Source: Vibrio mangrovi
GTDB taxonomy: Bacteria; Pseudomonadota; Gammaproteobacteria; Enterobacterales; Vibrionaceae
Reading direction: 5' to 3'
NCBI RefSeq assembly: GCF_024346955.1
Contig: NZ_AP024883.1
Span: 1,426,001 to 1,490,000, forward strand
Length of the DNA stretch: 64,000 nt
The notes beneath the pieces were generated by a model, which saw only the letters and a list, made by a program, of their open reading frames with translations, was not told the origin of the DNA and did not search any database. Below, piece by piece: positions 8,793 through 16,805 of the stretch. How positions within the stretch are numbered: the first letter of the stretch is position 1; every line of letters starts with the position of its first letter. The translations under genes were made by a program, and so were the position numbers.

Positions 8793-9134
8793 ATGAGACA
8801 GGTTATTTGTCGTTTGGATGATTTGATTCCATATCAGGGAACCGCAGTATTTATTGCCGGGGAACAAATAGCGCTGTTTTATGTGCCTGAAAGTGAAGCC
8901 AGACTTTTTGCCATACAAAACTGGGATCCGATTGGTAAAACCTATGTACTGAGCCGGGGAATTGTCGGTGATATTCAGGGCCAGCTTTGTGTCGCGTCTC
9001 CACTGTATAAAGAGCATTACAACCTGCAGACCGGTCACTGTCTTGAACATCAGGAAGTGGTGCTGAAAGTGTGGCAGGTGACGCTTGAAAATGGCGAGGT
9101 TAATTTGCACCTGAAGCAGGAAGCCGCTGCCTAG
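8793..9134 (+). CDS. nirD: Nitrite reductase small subunit
   Basis: 113 residues. It has the Rieske-like NirD fold (NWDPIGKTYVLSRGIVGD ... QLCVASPLYKEHYNLQTGHC) but, as in the family, lacks the Cys-His pairs of true Rieske proteins. It pairs with NirB and is needed for full NADH-nitrite reductase activity. The ATG at 8793 is preceded by GAGAGGAG; a TTG two codons earlier is possible. It begins two bases after the nirB stop. No nitrate reductase gene follows, so the operon ends here. Confidence 0.92.
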   Translation: MRQVICRLDDLIPYQGTAVFIAGEQIALFYVPESEARLFAIQNWDPIGKTYVLSRGIVGDIQGQLCVASPLYKEHYNLQTGHCLEHQEVVLKVWQVTLENGEVNLHLKQEAAA

Positions 9135-9141
9135 CAGTAAA

Positions 9142-9195
9142 ACAGGCTCTTAACAACTCAAATCGTGGGATACTTTCTGAGATGTATGAGCCTGT
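9142..9195 (+). terminator. Possible long-loop terminator after nirD
   Basis: ACAGGCTC (9142-9149) and GAGCCTGT (9188-9195) are perfect inverted repeats separated by about 38 bases and followed by GTTTC. Position right after nirD suggests transcript-end structure; the long loop makes this weak. Confidence 0.3.
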
Positions 9196-9302
9196 GTTTC
9201 AATAATAGAATCAGCAGTTGATAAACATCATTTCCGAATCGTATACGGAGAAGATAAAGGATTAGAATCCGATTGATGTATTACCACTATTTTATCAAAT
9301 CA

Positions 9303-9710
9303 TTACTTTGGGCAATCAGCAGAACTTAGTGCTAACCAATTGATTGACCAATGGTAGTTATTTGCAATGGCCGGAGTAATAGTATTACCACCTGAGAATC
9401 TTACATAAACCCGAAAACCGGTTTCAGTTGCAGAATAGATAGAAGTGACACCTGTGGTTCCCCAGTGGCTGCTGTTACCATTCATTGAGGTCATATAGGT
9501 TGGCATTGAATTGAGTTCACATGCAGAAGTGTCGATATCAACATAGATACCGGTATTGTTTGCATATGGCTGCCAACTTGTATCTCCGGGAGTTGTCTGA
9601 CCTGAGCAGACAATATTGGGGGTTCTGCATACAGTATCTGCTTTGGCCGGAGAGATCATTCCTGCAGCAATACCAACCAAACTGAATGTAAGAATCGTTT
9701 TTAATTTCAC
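9303..9710 (-). CDS. Small secreted protein, possibly lectin-like
   Basis: 135 residues from a GTG start at 9710, preferred because TGGAG lies upstream at good distance and it begins a normal signal peptide (KLKTILTFSLVGIAAGMISP, then AKA|DTV). The mature protein has Cys residues near both ends that could form disulfides, and the repeated aromatic/Gly/Ser pattern GFRVYVRFSGG ... HWSINWLALSS. That ending faintly recalls H-type lectin domains (GFxVxF ... WxAxS), but the match is by eye only. It is flanked by noncoding DNA and has no operon partner. Confidence 0.6.
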   Translation of the reverse strand: MKLKTILTFSLVGIAAGMISPAKADTVCRTPNIVCSGQTTPGDTSWQPYANNTGIYVDIDTSACELNSMPTYMTSMNGNSSHWGTTGVTSIYSATETGFRVYVRFSGGNTITPAIANNYHWSINWLALSSADCPK

Positions 9711-9746
9711 AATTTTTCTCCATGTACTCTGTTTATCATTGATCAT

Positions 9747-10237
9747 TCAGCACCGAGCACGAAATGCATAATGATTCATATGGTGCGTAGAGTATAAATG
9801 ATCGATTTTAATCACAATGGATAATTAAAAGAATGCTCGCGCTAAATGAGTAAGTTGTGATCTGGTTTAAGTTATTACGTGTCATCATTTCGTTGGCAAA
9901 ATAGATTATTCACTTTTATAGGATGATGTGTTTTAAATAAGGATATATCTTTGTAATAAATAAATTAACTTGTGACGTTTGAACTGGAAATATTACGAAT
10001 AAATATCAATTTTGTTTCAGTTTTATTTCAAATTATTTGACTGATCTATTATTAGTGAGCATGTGAAGTCTGGCCCAAAAAAAAGCTTATTGTGTGTTTA
10101 CATATTCGAGTTCATTTGGTTAACATTTATCCAGATCATTTAACGCACTAGTCACAAAAGAAATGAAATTAAATGACCATTATCTATTGATTTACAACGA
10201 ATCAGGCACGTAAATCACGTCAAGTGAGGTACCGAAT
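9747..10237. other. AT-rich intergenic region
   Basis: About 490 bases, much more AT-rich than the flanking genes, between two divergent accessory genes. No convincing open frame, RNA gene or clear operator was seen; it presumably holds both promoters. Confidence 0.5.
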
Positions 10238-11512
10238 ATGAATTTGAATTTTTCAGAAGAAGTGATGTATACACTTCCGTTTTACCTTGGGCCGCTCTTT
10301 ATTTTATCAATTCTGAGTTATCTGAAAAAACATAAAAATTATCGTTTTAATGACACATTGACAAATGCGTCAATTGCATTGGGTAATTTGGGATTTTCAT
10401 TTATTATATTACTTGGTGTTGTCGCGGTTTATTCTTATGCTTATAAGGAATTTAGAATATTTGAGTTAGATCAGTCTAATCCGCTGACTTATATTTTAGC
10501 CTTCTTTGCCTACGACTTTTGTTACTACTGGAATCACCGGATTCACCACATGATCGGATTGTTCTGGACTGATCATCTCGTTCATCATACCGCAGAGAAT
10601 TTCAACTTTGGTGTATCGATCCGAATCAGTTATTTTACCGAACTGACGATGTGGATGAGTTTTATTGTGATGGCGTTTCTGGGGATATCGTTAGAGGTAT
10701 TTCTTGTTGCCAGTTATATCCAGGTGCTCTGGGCATTTTGTATTCATACTCAATATGTGAAGAAAACACCACTGCTGGATAAATTTTTCAATACACCTTC
10801 ATTGCATCGTGTTCATCATGCAAGAAATGGGAAATATATCGATAAGAATTTTGGCGGAATTCTGGTCATCTGGGATCAATTATTCGGGACTTATCAGCGT
10901 GAGCTGGAGGAGGAGCCTGCGGTTTATGGTGTGCGGGAATCTTATCCAAGTTTCAGTCCTTTGGTCATTAATAGTTATTTTCTCAAGACCATCTGGAAAA
11001 AAATTCAGCTTTCCCGGTCACCCTGGGAAATATTCTGTTCGGTGTTTGCTTCGCCTGGATGGCTGCCGAAAGGCGTTGAAAAAAAGAATTTTTACAGTGA
11101 TATTGCCAGAATTCCATGCTCACAGTTTAAACCACGTGATCCCTACATTTCCTTAAGAACAAAATGGACAGCAATAGTGCGTTTTTCTGTGACGCTGGTT
11201 TTGTTTTGCTATCTGATGAGTTATTTCGGTGATTTTCCGGTATTACCCGTTACGGCACTGTCGCTATTATTTCTCTGGCTCAGTCACTATAACGGTATTG
11301 TACTTGATGGAAGAAATGTCGGCTGGAGTGCGGAAATTATTTCACAAGCTCTCGCCGGGATATTTTTGTATTGGACGATTGTTACCGAACAGAATCATTT
11401 TCTGGCTATTAGTTCTGTAAGTTTGATGGTTATCTCATTGCTGAATTATCTGGTTTACCGACAAAATGGTGAGCTGAAAAACCGATTATCGCCTCAAAGT
11501 GAAACACTATAG
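10238..11512 (+). CDS. Sterol desaturase/fatty acid hydroxylase superfamily membrane protein
   Basis: 424 residues, polytopic. The di-iron histidine clusters of the family are complete: His100/His103/His104 (HRIHH), His113/His116/His117 (HLVHH) and His190/His193/His194 (LHRVHH). Membrane segments flank them, and a C-terminal extension (about 300-415) adds three or four more. Such enzymes hydroxylate or desaturate sterols, fatty alcohols, carotenoids or ether lipids with O2; the bacterial substrate is not predictable here. An AGTGAGG ribosome site precedes the ATG. The DUF1295-type gene starts 27 bases downstream, so the two are probably co-transcribed and may act on the same lipid. Confidence 0.88.
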   Translation: MNLNFSEEVMYTLPFYLGPLFILSILSYLKKHKNYRFNDTLTNASIALGNLGFSFIILLGVVAVYSYAYKEFRIFELDQSNPLTYILAFFAYDFCYYWNHRIHHMIGLFWTDHLVHHTAENFNFGVSIRISYFTELTMWMSFIVMAFLGISLEVFLVASYIQVLWAFCIHTQYVKKTPLLDKFFNTPSLHRVHHARNGKYIDKNFGGILVIWDQLFGTYQRELEEEPAVYGVRESYPSFSPLVINSYFLKTIWKKIQLSRSPWEIFCSVFASPGWLPKGVEKKNFYSDIARIPCSQFKPRDPYISLRTKWTAIVRFSVTLVLFCYLMSYFGDFPVLPVTALSLLFLWLSHYNGIVLDGRNVGWSAEIISQALAGIFLYWTIVTEQNHFLAISSVSLMVISLLNYLVYRQNGELKNRLSPQSETL

Positions 11513-11539
11513 GTCGTTTCTTATATAGAAGGAAAAATA

Positions 11540-12271
11540 ATGGAACATATAAAACAAAAGCCAAAATCCGGTGGTGTCAACCGGGAATATGGCAGTGCTG
11601 TTGCTCAACGTCTTACTTTTGTTGGCTTGCATTTTCTGTTAGTCGTTTTGTGCGCCTGGCTGGCCTTTAATGATGGTTTTACGACGCTTGGTCAGCTTAT
11701 CGGACAGCAATGGACACTGACAGGAGATATCAGAGTACAGCTTCTTTTTGGTTGTGTTGTTTTATATTGGATCCGACATACGATTACCGTTTTGTACCTT
11801 TTACAGCGTATGGTCGACTGGAGCGAGGTGTTTGGCCTGATCTGTTTTATTGCATTTTTTGAAATCGGATTACTGGTTGTCGGAGGTGGTGCATTCCGTG
11901 AAAGCATTATTCCGCTTAGTTCTCAGGATGCTTTTGCTGCATTGCTGCTGGTACTGGGCTCGTTCCTGAATACTTACTCCGAGCTCCAGCGTAAATGGTG
12001 GAAAAAAGACCCGAACAACAAAGGGAAAATCTATACGGAAGGTCTGTTTAGTTACTCTATGCATATCAATTATTTTGGGGATGTTGTGCTGTTCTCCGGC
12101 TGGAGTTTACTGACCTGTAACTATTGGACATTATTGTTGCCGCTGGCAATGGGATATTCTTTCGTGGCGATGCACATTCCGGCGCTCGATAGCTATCTGG
12201 CCGATCGTTATGGTGATGCCTTTAGCCAATATGCAGCAAAAACCAAAAAGCTGGTGCCGTTTATTTACTGA
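11540..12271 (+). CDS. DUF1295/steroid 5-alpha-reductase-like membrane protein
   Basis: 243 residues with about six membrane helices. The C-terminal half carries the family signature: ELQRKWWKKDPNNKGK, then GLFSYSMHINYFGDVVLFSGW, close to the GLxxYSRHPNYFGE motif of DUF1295 proteins and isoprenylcysteine methyltransferases, and a final DRYGDAFSQYAAKTKKLVPF. The usual Arg-His-Pro is Met-His-Ile here, so the active site may be altered. Relatives reduce steroid double bonds or methylate lipids, which fits the desaturase-family gene just upstream. AGAAGGA precedes the ATG. Confidence 0.8.
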   Translation: MEHIKQKPKSGGVNREYGSAVAQRLTFVGLHFLLVVLCAWLAFNDGFTTLGQLIGQQWTLTGDIRVQLLFGCVVLYWIRHTITVLYLLQRMVDWSEVFGLICFIAFFEIGLLVVGGGAFRESIIPLSSQDAFAALLLVLGSFLNTYSELQRKWWKKDPNNKGKIYTEGLFSYSMHINYFGDVVLFSGWSLLTCNYWTLLLPLAMGYSFVAMHIPALDSYLADRYGDAFSQYAAKTKKLVPFIY

Positions 12272-12299
12272 ATGATTTTAACGATTCTGTTAACAGATG

Positions 12300-12329
12300 A
12301 CCGGATTCCACAAATGTGTGGAATCCGGT
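12300..12329. terminator. Strong hairpin between convergent genes
   Basis: ACCGGATTCCACA and TGTGGAATCCGGT form a perfect 13-bp stem with an AATG loop between convergent genes ending at 12271 and 12337. There is no T run on either side, so it may stop transcription inefficiently or protect 3' ends. Confidence 0.5.
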
Positions 12330-12336
12330 GACAGTA

Positions 12337-13293
12337 TTACAGAATATAGCCGATGCGTTTGTGTGCCTGTATCAGGGCATAAGATAAGCCCAGTGACAGC
12401 AAAACACACGCAATAGCAAGTGGTGTATTTTCCCAGTGGCGTAGTTTGAGTAGCAGACTTAAACAGAACGGATGAATTAAATAGACCGCAGTCGAAAGAT
12501 GAGCCAGATTCTTGCTGGTTGTTGTCAGCCCTGAACGGACAACCAGTAAAAACAGGGCCGGGCAAATCCATATTAAAGAAAGATAGTTATCAAATACACC
12601 GGTGCGGTAAGGTTGATTCAGGTTATACCAGCTTTCTCCGAGCAAGAGTCCGATACCGGTCAGAGAGAATACGATCAGTAATCCGGTTGAAGTTTCTGAA
12701 AATAGTCTGTGTTTACGAATCAGGAAACCAATATAGAAAAACGGGAAACCCAGCAACAGAAAATTCCGATGGGTGAAACCGATGTTAAATAGTTCGTCGG
12801 CAAATGTAGAAGACACCAGATGGTAATTGCCAATGTATTGAATCATCACACCCAGAACAAAACAGAGTAAGGCCAGTTGTATACCTGCACGTGTCCGGTC
12901 TCTGAAAACATAGGTCATGAGCCCCGCACCGAACATACCAACCAGATACCACAGATGATGATAGCCGACGATAATTGTTTCTACGATTGTCATGATTCCG
13001 ACGAGATTCATTGTGACAGGTTTTAACCAGAAATAAGCATAGAATACTGTCCAGACAAGATAGAGTAATATCACTCTTTTTACCCATTGGGTTAACTTCT
13101 CTGATGTGGATATTGATGTGAAGTAATAGCCGTTAATGATAAAGAATATTGGGACGGCAATTCTGAAAATACCGGCAGAGATTAAATAGTATCCTTCTGT
13201 TGTCAGCTCACTGAGAAAATTACTGTGAATACCGATAACCATAAAAGCCAGTATAATTTTGAAAAGATCTAAGGTTAAATTTCTGCTGTTCAT
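12337..13293 (-). CDS. Acyltransferase 3 family membrane protein (OafA/YrhL type)
   Basis: 318 residues with about ten membrane helices. The opening NLTLDLFKIILAFMVIGIHSN carries the conserved early His of acyltransferase 3 proteins, and VPIFFIINGYYF is the second family motif (PxFFxxSGY). Members transfer acetyl or succinyl groups to surface glycans, peptidoglycan or lipids. There is no SGNH domain and no glycan locus nearby, so the acceptor is unknown. The ribosome site is poor. It is transcribed alone, towards the DUF1295 gene. Confidence 0.85.
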   Translation of the reverse strand: MNSRNLTLDLFKIILAFMVIGIHSNFLSELTTEGYYLISAGIFRIAVPIFFIINGYYFTSISTSEKLTQWVKRVILLYLVWTVFYAYFWLKPVTMNLVGIMTIVETIIVGYHHLWYLVGMFGAGLMTYVFRDRTRAGIQLALLCFVLGVMIQYIGNYHLVSSTFADELFNIGFTHRNFLLLGFPFFYIGFLIRKHRLFSETSTGLLIVFSLTGIGLLLGESWYNLNQPYRTGVFDNYLSLIWICPALFLLVVRSGLTTTSKNLAHLSTAVYLIHPFCLSLLLKLRHWENTPLAIACVLLSLGLSYALIQAHKRIGYIL

Positions 13294-13552
13294 AAGTCTG
13301 ATTAAACATATGGTGTTTCAGGCTAATGTACCATTTTGCAGCGATGATATGGTTTTCATTGTGTCATTTCTCTGAAATAAGACATGTGGTGTTAAATATT
13401 CTCCAGCAAGCTAACACTTTGAATGCTAAGTATTCACATGATATTCGATAGATTATTCGTTTGGTGAATATTTTATTTCTTAACTTCAGCATATACTATG
13501 CTATTAAAGTCATTTGAGTATTAAGATAACGATAAACAACCGGAGTAATGTC

Positions 13553-14194
13553 ATGGGAATGGTTACGGTCGAGCGTCAGAAATATCTGCAAAAAATAACC
13601 CAGCGGTTAGTCATATTTACGTCGGTCATTTTGGTTGTCGTTGCCTTGGTATTTTATAACGTTGTTGGCACAACTTCCTGTAAAACGATGAATGACTGTA
13701 GTGAACACTCTTATTTGGTACTTCTGGTTTTTGTTGCCGGGTTACTGGGTGGATTTGTAAGTATTCAGCAACGATTGCCTTCAATTGAACTGGATGAATT
13801 AAAAGTTTTATCGGATTCGTGGATATCCATTACGCTCATTCCGATCAATGGCGGAATATTTGCTTTGGTATTAATGCTGATGTTTGCCGGAAACATTGTT
13901 CAGGGAGGGTTATTCCCGACTTATCCGGATACATTCAATATCAGTAACACTCAGTCTTTTTATACCTGGTTAAGTCAGGCGTATCCTGTGAATGGTGTCG
14001 ATGTGGCTAAACTGCTGTTCTGGTCATTTGTTGCTGGTTTCAGTGAGCGTCTTGTGCCGCAGATTATCAGAAAAACATCGAGTGAATTGCTTGATGACGG
14101 TCATGATGAAGATGCTAATGGACAGGAACCACATAAGCCAGACAACAAACCCGATCCGAAAGGAAAAAAGGGCGATCATCACAAGGATTCCTGA
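13553..14194 (+). CDS. Unrecognised membrane protein with charged C-terminal tail
   Basis: 213 residues from the ATG at 13553 (GGAG seven bases upstream); a TTG 13 codons earlier is unlikely. Predicted helices lie at about 18-39, 53-71 and 91-117, with a fourth hydrophobic stretch at about 150-167 ending in LLFWSFVAGFSERLVPQIIR. Two Cys (TTSCKTMNDCSE) in the first loop could form a disulfide. The last 35 residues are highly charged and rich in Asp, Lys, Pro and His. The AGFSERLVP segment recurs, from memory, in uncharacterised bacterial membrane proteins; no function is assigned. Confidence 0.75.
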   Translation: MGMVTVERQKYLQKITQRLVIFTSVILVVVALVFYNVVGTTSCKTMNDCSEHSYLVLLVFVAGLLGGFVSIQQRLPSIELDELKVLSDSWISITLIPINGGIFALVLMLMFAGNIVQGGLFPTYPDTFNISNTQSFYTWLSQAYPVNGVDVAKLLFWSFVAGFSERLVPQIIRKTSSELLDDGHDEDANGQEPHKPDNKPDPKGKKGDHHKDS

Positions 14195-14222
14195 TTAATA
14201 TTAGATGTGAACTGATATGGTT

Positions 14223-14831
14223 TTACTTTTCATGTGACTCTTCTTTGTGTACGAAATCAGCCAGCATCTCAGCAAACTGGGCTGATATTTTACGGTAACC
14301 GGCTTTATCACCCAGTAACAGAAAATGAAAACTGAAACCACAGAAGTACATATCTAAAATTCGGGTGATGTGGTTGCGTTGTTCTGCGGTCAGATCCGGC
14401 CGGAAAAAGTGGGAAATATTATGACTCCAGTGCTCGAACATGCTGTCTAGCATCAACTGAAGGCGTTTCCGGTATTCGGGTTTGTGGTGACTCTGACTCA
14501 GAAAATAAAAAAGCGTGGTTACGCTCTCCGGAGCGTTTTCCAACAGTTGCATGGTGTATTCGCTGGTGGCGTGAATAAATGCCTGTAGTGTCGTGAAATT
14601 ACCGGGAGCCAGATCTTCGTCGAGGCGTTGAACCAATTGGTCCAGCATATATAAATACAGGTCTTCGATCTGAGGGAAATGATGGAAGAAACCCCCTTTA
14701 CTGACACCTGCCTGATTGATGACTTTCAGAGATGAAAGTGCATGAATACCTTCGTTCCGGACGATTTGGTGAGCGGCTGCCAGTATTTTTTGTTTGGTCT
14801 GTTCTGCCTGCTTTTTTCTGGTTGTCGTCAT
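14223..14831 (-). CDS. TetR/AcrR-family repressor of the exporter operon
   Basis: 202 residues from MTTTRKKQ; an ATG four codons earlier (14843) is equally possible since neither has a strong ribosome site. The N-terminal helix-turn-helix is clear: KILAAAHQIVRNEGIHALSS, then INQAGVSKGGFFHHFPQIED. The C-terminal half is an all-helical ligand-binding domain, probably sensing a hydrophobic molecule. It is the last gene of the minus-strand exporter operon and starts just past the end of the barrel gene. A palindrome between the -35 and -10 of the operon promoter (20071-20099) is the likely binding site, implying autoregulation. Confidence 0.9.
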   Translation of the reverse strand: MTTTRKKQAEQTKQKILAAAHQIVRNEGIHALSSLKVINQAGVSKGGFFHHFPQIEDLYLYMLDQLVQRLDEDLAPGNFTTLQAFIHATSEYTMQLLENAPESVTTLFYFLSQSHHKPEYRKRLQLMLDSMFEHWSHNISHFFRPDLTAEQRNHITRILDMYFCGFSFHFLLLGDKAGYRKISAQFAEMLADFVHKEESHEK

Positions 14832-14854
14832 GATTGCACTCATCAAAATAAAAA

Positions 14855-16099
14855 CTAAAAGTAATGACGCAGTTGGAGATAAACCATCCACGCCGGAGTG
14901 ACATAAATGTCAGTCTCCTGACTGAAACGTACACCTCCGTACTCGGTATTCTCCGGACCGACGGGAAACTGGAAGCCACTCAGTAGCGTTGAGTTATCAC
15001 TGAGTGACCAGTTTATTTCTGCCGTACCGAAAGCGCTCAGATCATCAAGATTAACGATCAAACTGGAAGAAAGATTGAGTAATGGCGTCCATTCGAACGT
15101 CATTCCACTGGCAAGATAATTGCGGTTAAGGTTGAAAACCTGTCCGCGGTCCAGTCGCCTGAGCAAATCGCCGGGCAGTGTATCATACGTTGCTTCAGTA
15201 TGGGTGCCGTAGCCATTATGGTAATATTCACTAAATACCGTGGCATTGTGTTCCAGTAACATCAGGGCATAGTCGATATTGGCAAGAGCCGAGACTTTAA
15301 TATCACCGTCATCGTTTCGTGTCGAAACCACTTCCGTATTCCAGCTTGCTCCGCCGAGTGCTCCGCTGAGTCCCAGACCGAACATCTGGCTTTCATAATC
15401 GTGAGCCAGCAGCCAACTGGTATTGAGTTCACCGAAGGTCTGGCGGTAGTAGAGTGCCGCGGTACTGGCCGTCCATTGCAAATGATGATTCGATGCTGCT
15501 CTGCGGGGAGCTAAGGCGAACTGTAGATCGGAACCATCTTCATAAAGCCACTGCATATAAGTCATATCTGCACCGGGCTTGTACTCGGTATCCACTGTGT
15601 CCGGGGCAAACGGTGCGACTAAGTCCATGACCTGAAACATTTTACCTGTGCCCCAGGTCAGGGTTTGACGTCCGACACGTACGACGTAATCCGGCGTAGA
15701 ATAGCCGATAGCCAGCCGATCGAGCCGGTGTGTAATATTGTTGTCCTGACCATCGTGAATCGTGTGTGACAGATCGGTCAGACTAACGGGTGACGACTGT
15801 TCAAAATAAGGAGACAGCTTCTGTGTATAGCTGACATTGTCACCATGATCAGCAGTTAACTGGTAATGAACCTGAATATCCCAGTTGTCGAAACGGGGTT
15901 CCCAGGTAAGTCTCAGATCTCCCAGAAAATCCTGACGGTACTGCTCATCAAGTTGGGCATCAAGGCTCTGATCGTCCGCCATGTTTTCTTGCCCGGTGAG
16001 CTGAATGCGGCCGTGTATTTCTTCGGCAGAAAGTATCGGTGTATGACTCAGCAGAATAAAAAACAGCGCTGTTTTCAGGTCAACCGACAGCTTGTGCAT
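14855..16099 (-). CDS. Outer-membrane beta-barrel protein, DUF1302-like
   Basis: 414 residues from an ATG with AGGTGG upstream, overlapping the end of the ATPase gene. A signal peptide (to about SHTPILSA) is followed by alternating-residue strands and a C-terminal ... VYLQLRHYF, ending in the aromatic residue typical of outer-membrane barrels. The segment VVRVGRQTLTWGTGKMFQVM, followed by DLVAPF, matches the RQxxxWG ... DLxxPF signature of DUF1302-type barrels, which occur beside lipid transporters. Within this operon it probably provides the outer-membrane step. It is not a TolC homologue: no long periplasmic coiled coil is seen. Confidence 0.75.
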   Translation of the reverse strand: MHKLSVDLKTALFFILLSHTPILSAEEIHGRIQLTGQENMADDQSLDAQLDEQYRQDFLGDLRLTWEPRFDNWDIQVHYQLTADHGDNVSYTQKLSPYFEQSSPVSLTDLSHTIHDGQDNNITHRLDRLAIGYSTPDYVVRVGRQTLTWGTGKMFQVMDLVAPFAPDTVDTEYKPGADMTYMQWLYEDGSDLQFALAPRRAASNHHLQWTASTAALYYRQTFGELNTSWLLAHDYESQMFGLGLSGALGGASWNTEVVSTRNDDGDIKVSALANIDYALMLLEHNATVFSEYYHNGYGTHTEATYDTLPGDLLRRLDRGQVFNLNRNYLASGMTFEWTPLLNLSSSLIVNLDDLSAFGTAEINWSLSDNSTLLSGFQFPVGPENTEYGGVRFSQETDIYVTPAWMVYLQLRHYF

Positions 16100-16805
16100 G
16101 ATCCACCTGATATTCATCTCCGGTAATCTGGCCGTCAGTCATCTGAATCTGACGTCGGCTGTGTGCGACCAGACGCGCATCGTGCGTACTGATCAGGAAT
16201 GTGGTTCCCGATTCTTCATTTAATCTGGCCATCAGTGTTATTAGTGATTCTGCCGTTTTTGAATCGAGATTTGCCGTTGGTTCATCAGCCAGGACAATCG
16301 CTGGCCGGGAAACCAGAGCCCGGGCGACGGCAACACGTTGTTGCTGTCCACCGGATAAATAAGACGGACGACGCTTTTCCATGCCTTCCAGTCCGACTTC
16401 CTTCAGTGCCTGATAAACCCGTTCATGACGTTCTGCCGCTGGAATGCCTAATAGTTGCAGAATGAACTCGACATTTTCCGCTGCGGTAAATACCGGAATC
16501 AGATTATATGCCTGAAAAATAAAGCCGATTTTATGCAGACGGATATCAGTCAACTGGGCTTTGCTGAGATCATTCAAAGGCTGGCTGTCGATCGTGACAT
16601 AACCTGATGTCAGCGAATCCAGCCCACCGATCATATTGAGTAAGGTCGTCTTTCCTGAACCGGAAGGACCGGAAAGGGTGGCAAAGTCTCCGCTCATGAT
16701 ATCCAAATCAACACCATTGAGGGCGGCAACTTCCACATTCCCGACCTGATAGGTTTTGGTCACAGAGCGACAGGAAACGATGGGTGTTCTCGGGGGATTA
16801 AACAT
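16080..16805 (-). CDS. LolD/MacB-type ABC transporter ATPase
   Basis: 241 residues. The start at 16805 has TGGAGG upstream and overlaps the preceding permease gene. Motifs: Walker A GPSGSGKTT (about residue 42), Q-loop IFQAYNLIPVFTAAEN, signature YLSGGQQQRVAVARALV, Walker B IVLADEPTANLD, switch His in STHD. These place it in the MacB/LolD group, whose ATPases drive extraction or export without importing substrate. It pairs with two FtsX-like permeases, as in LolCDE. Confidence 0.92.
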   Translation of the reverse strand: MFNPPRTPIVSCRSVTKTYQVGNVEVAALNGVDLDIMSGDFATLSGPSGSGKTTLLNMIGGLDSLTSGYVTIDSQPLNDLSKAQLTDIRLHKIGFIFQAYNLIPVFTAAENVEFILQLLGIPAAERHERVYQALKEVGLEGMEKRRPSYLSGGQQQRVAVARALVSRPAIVLADEPTANLDSKTAESLITLMARLNEESGTTFLISTHDARLVAHSRRQIQMTDGQITGDEYQVDHAQAVG

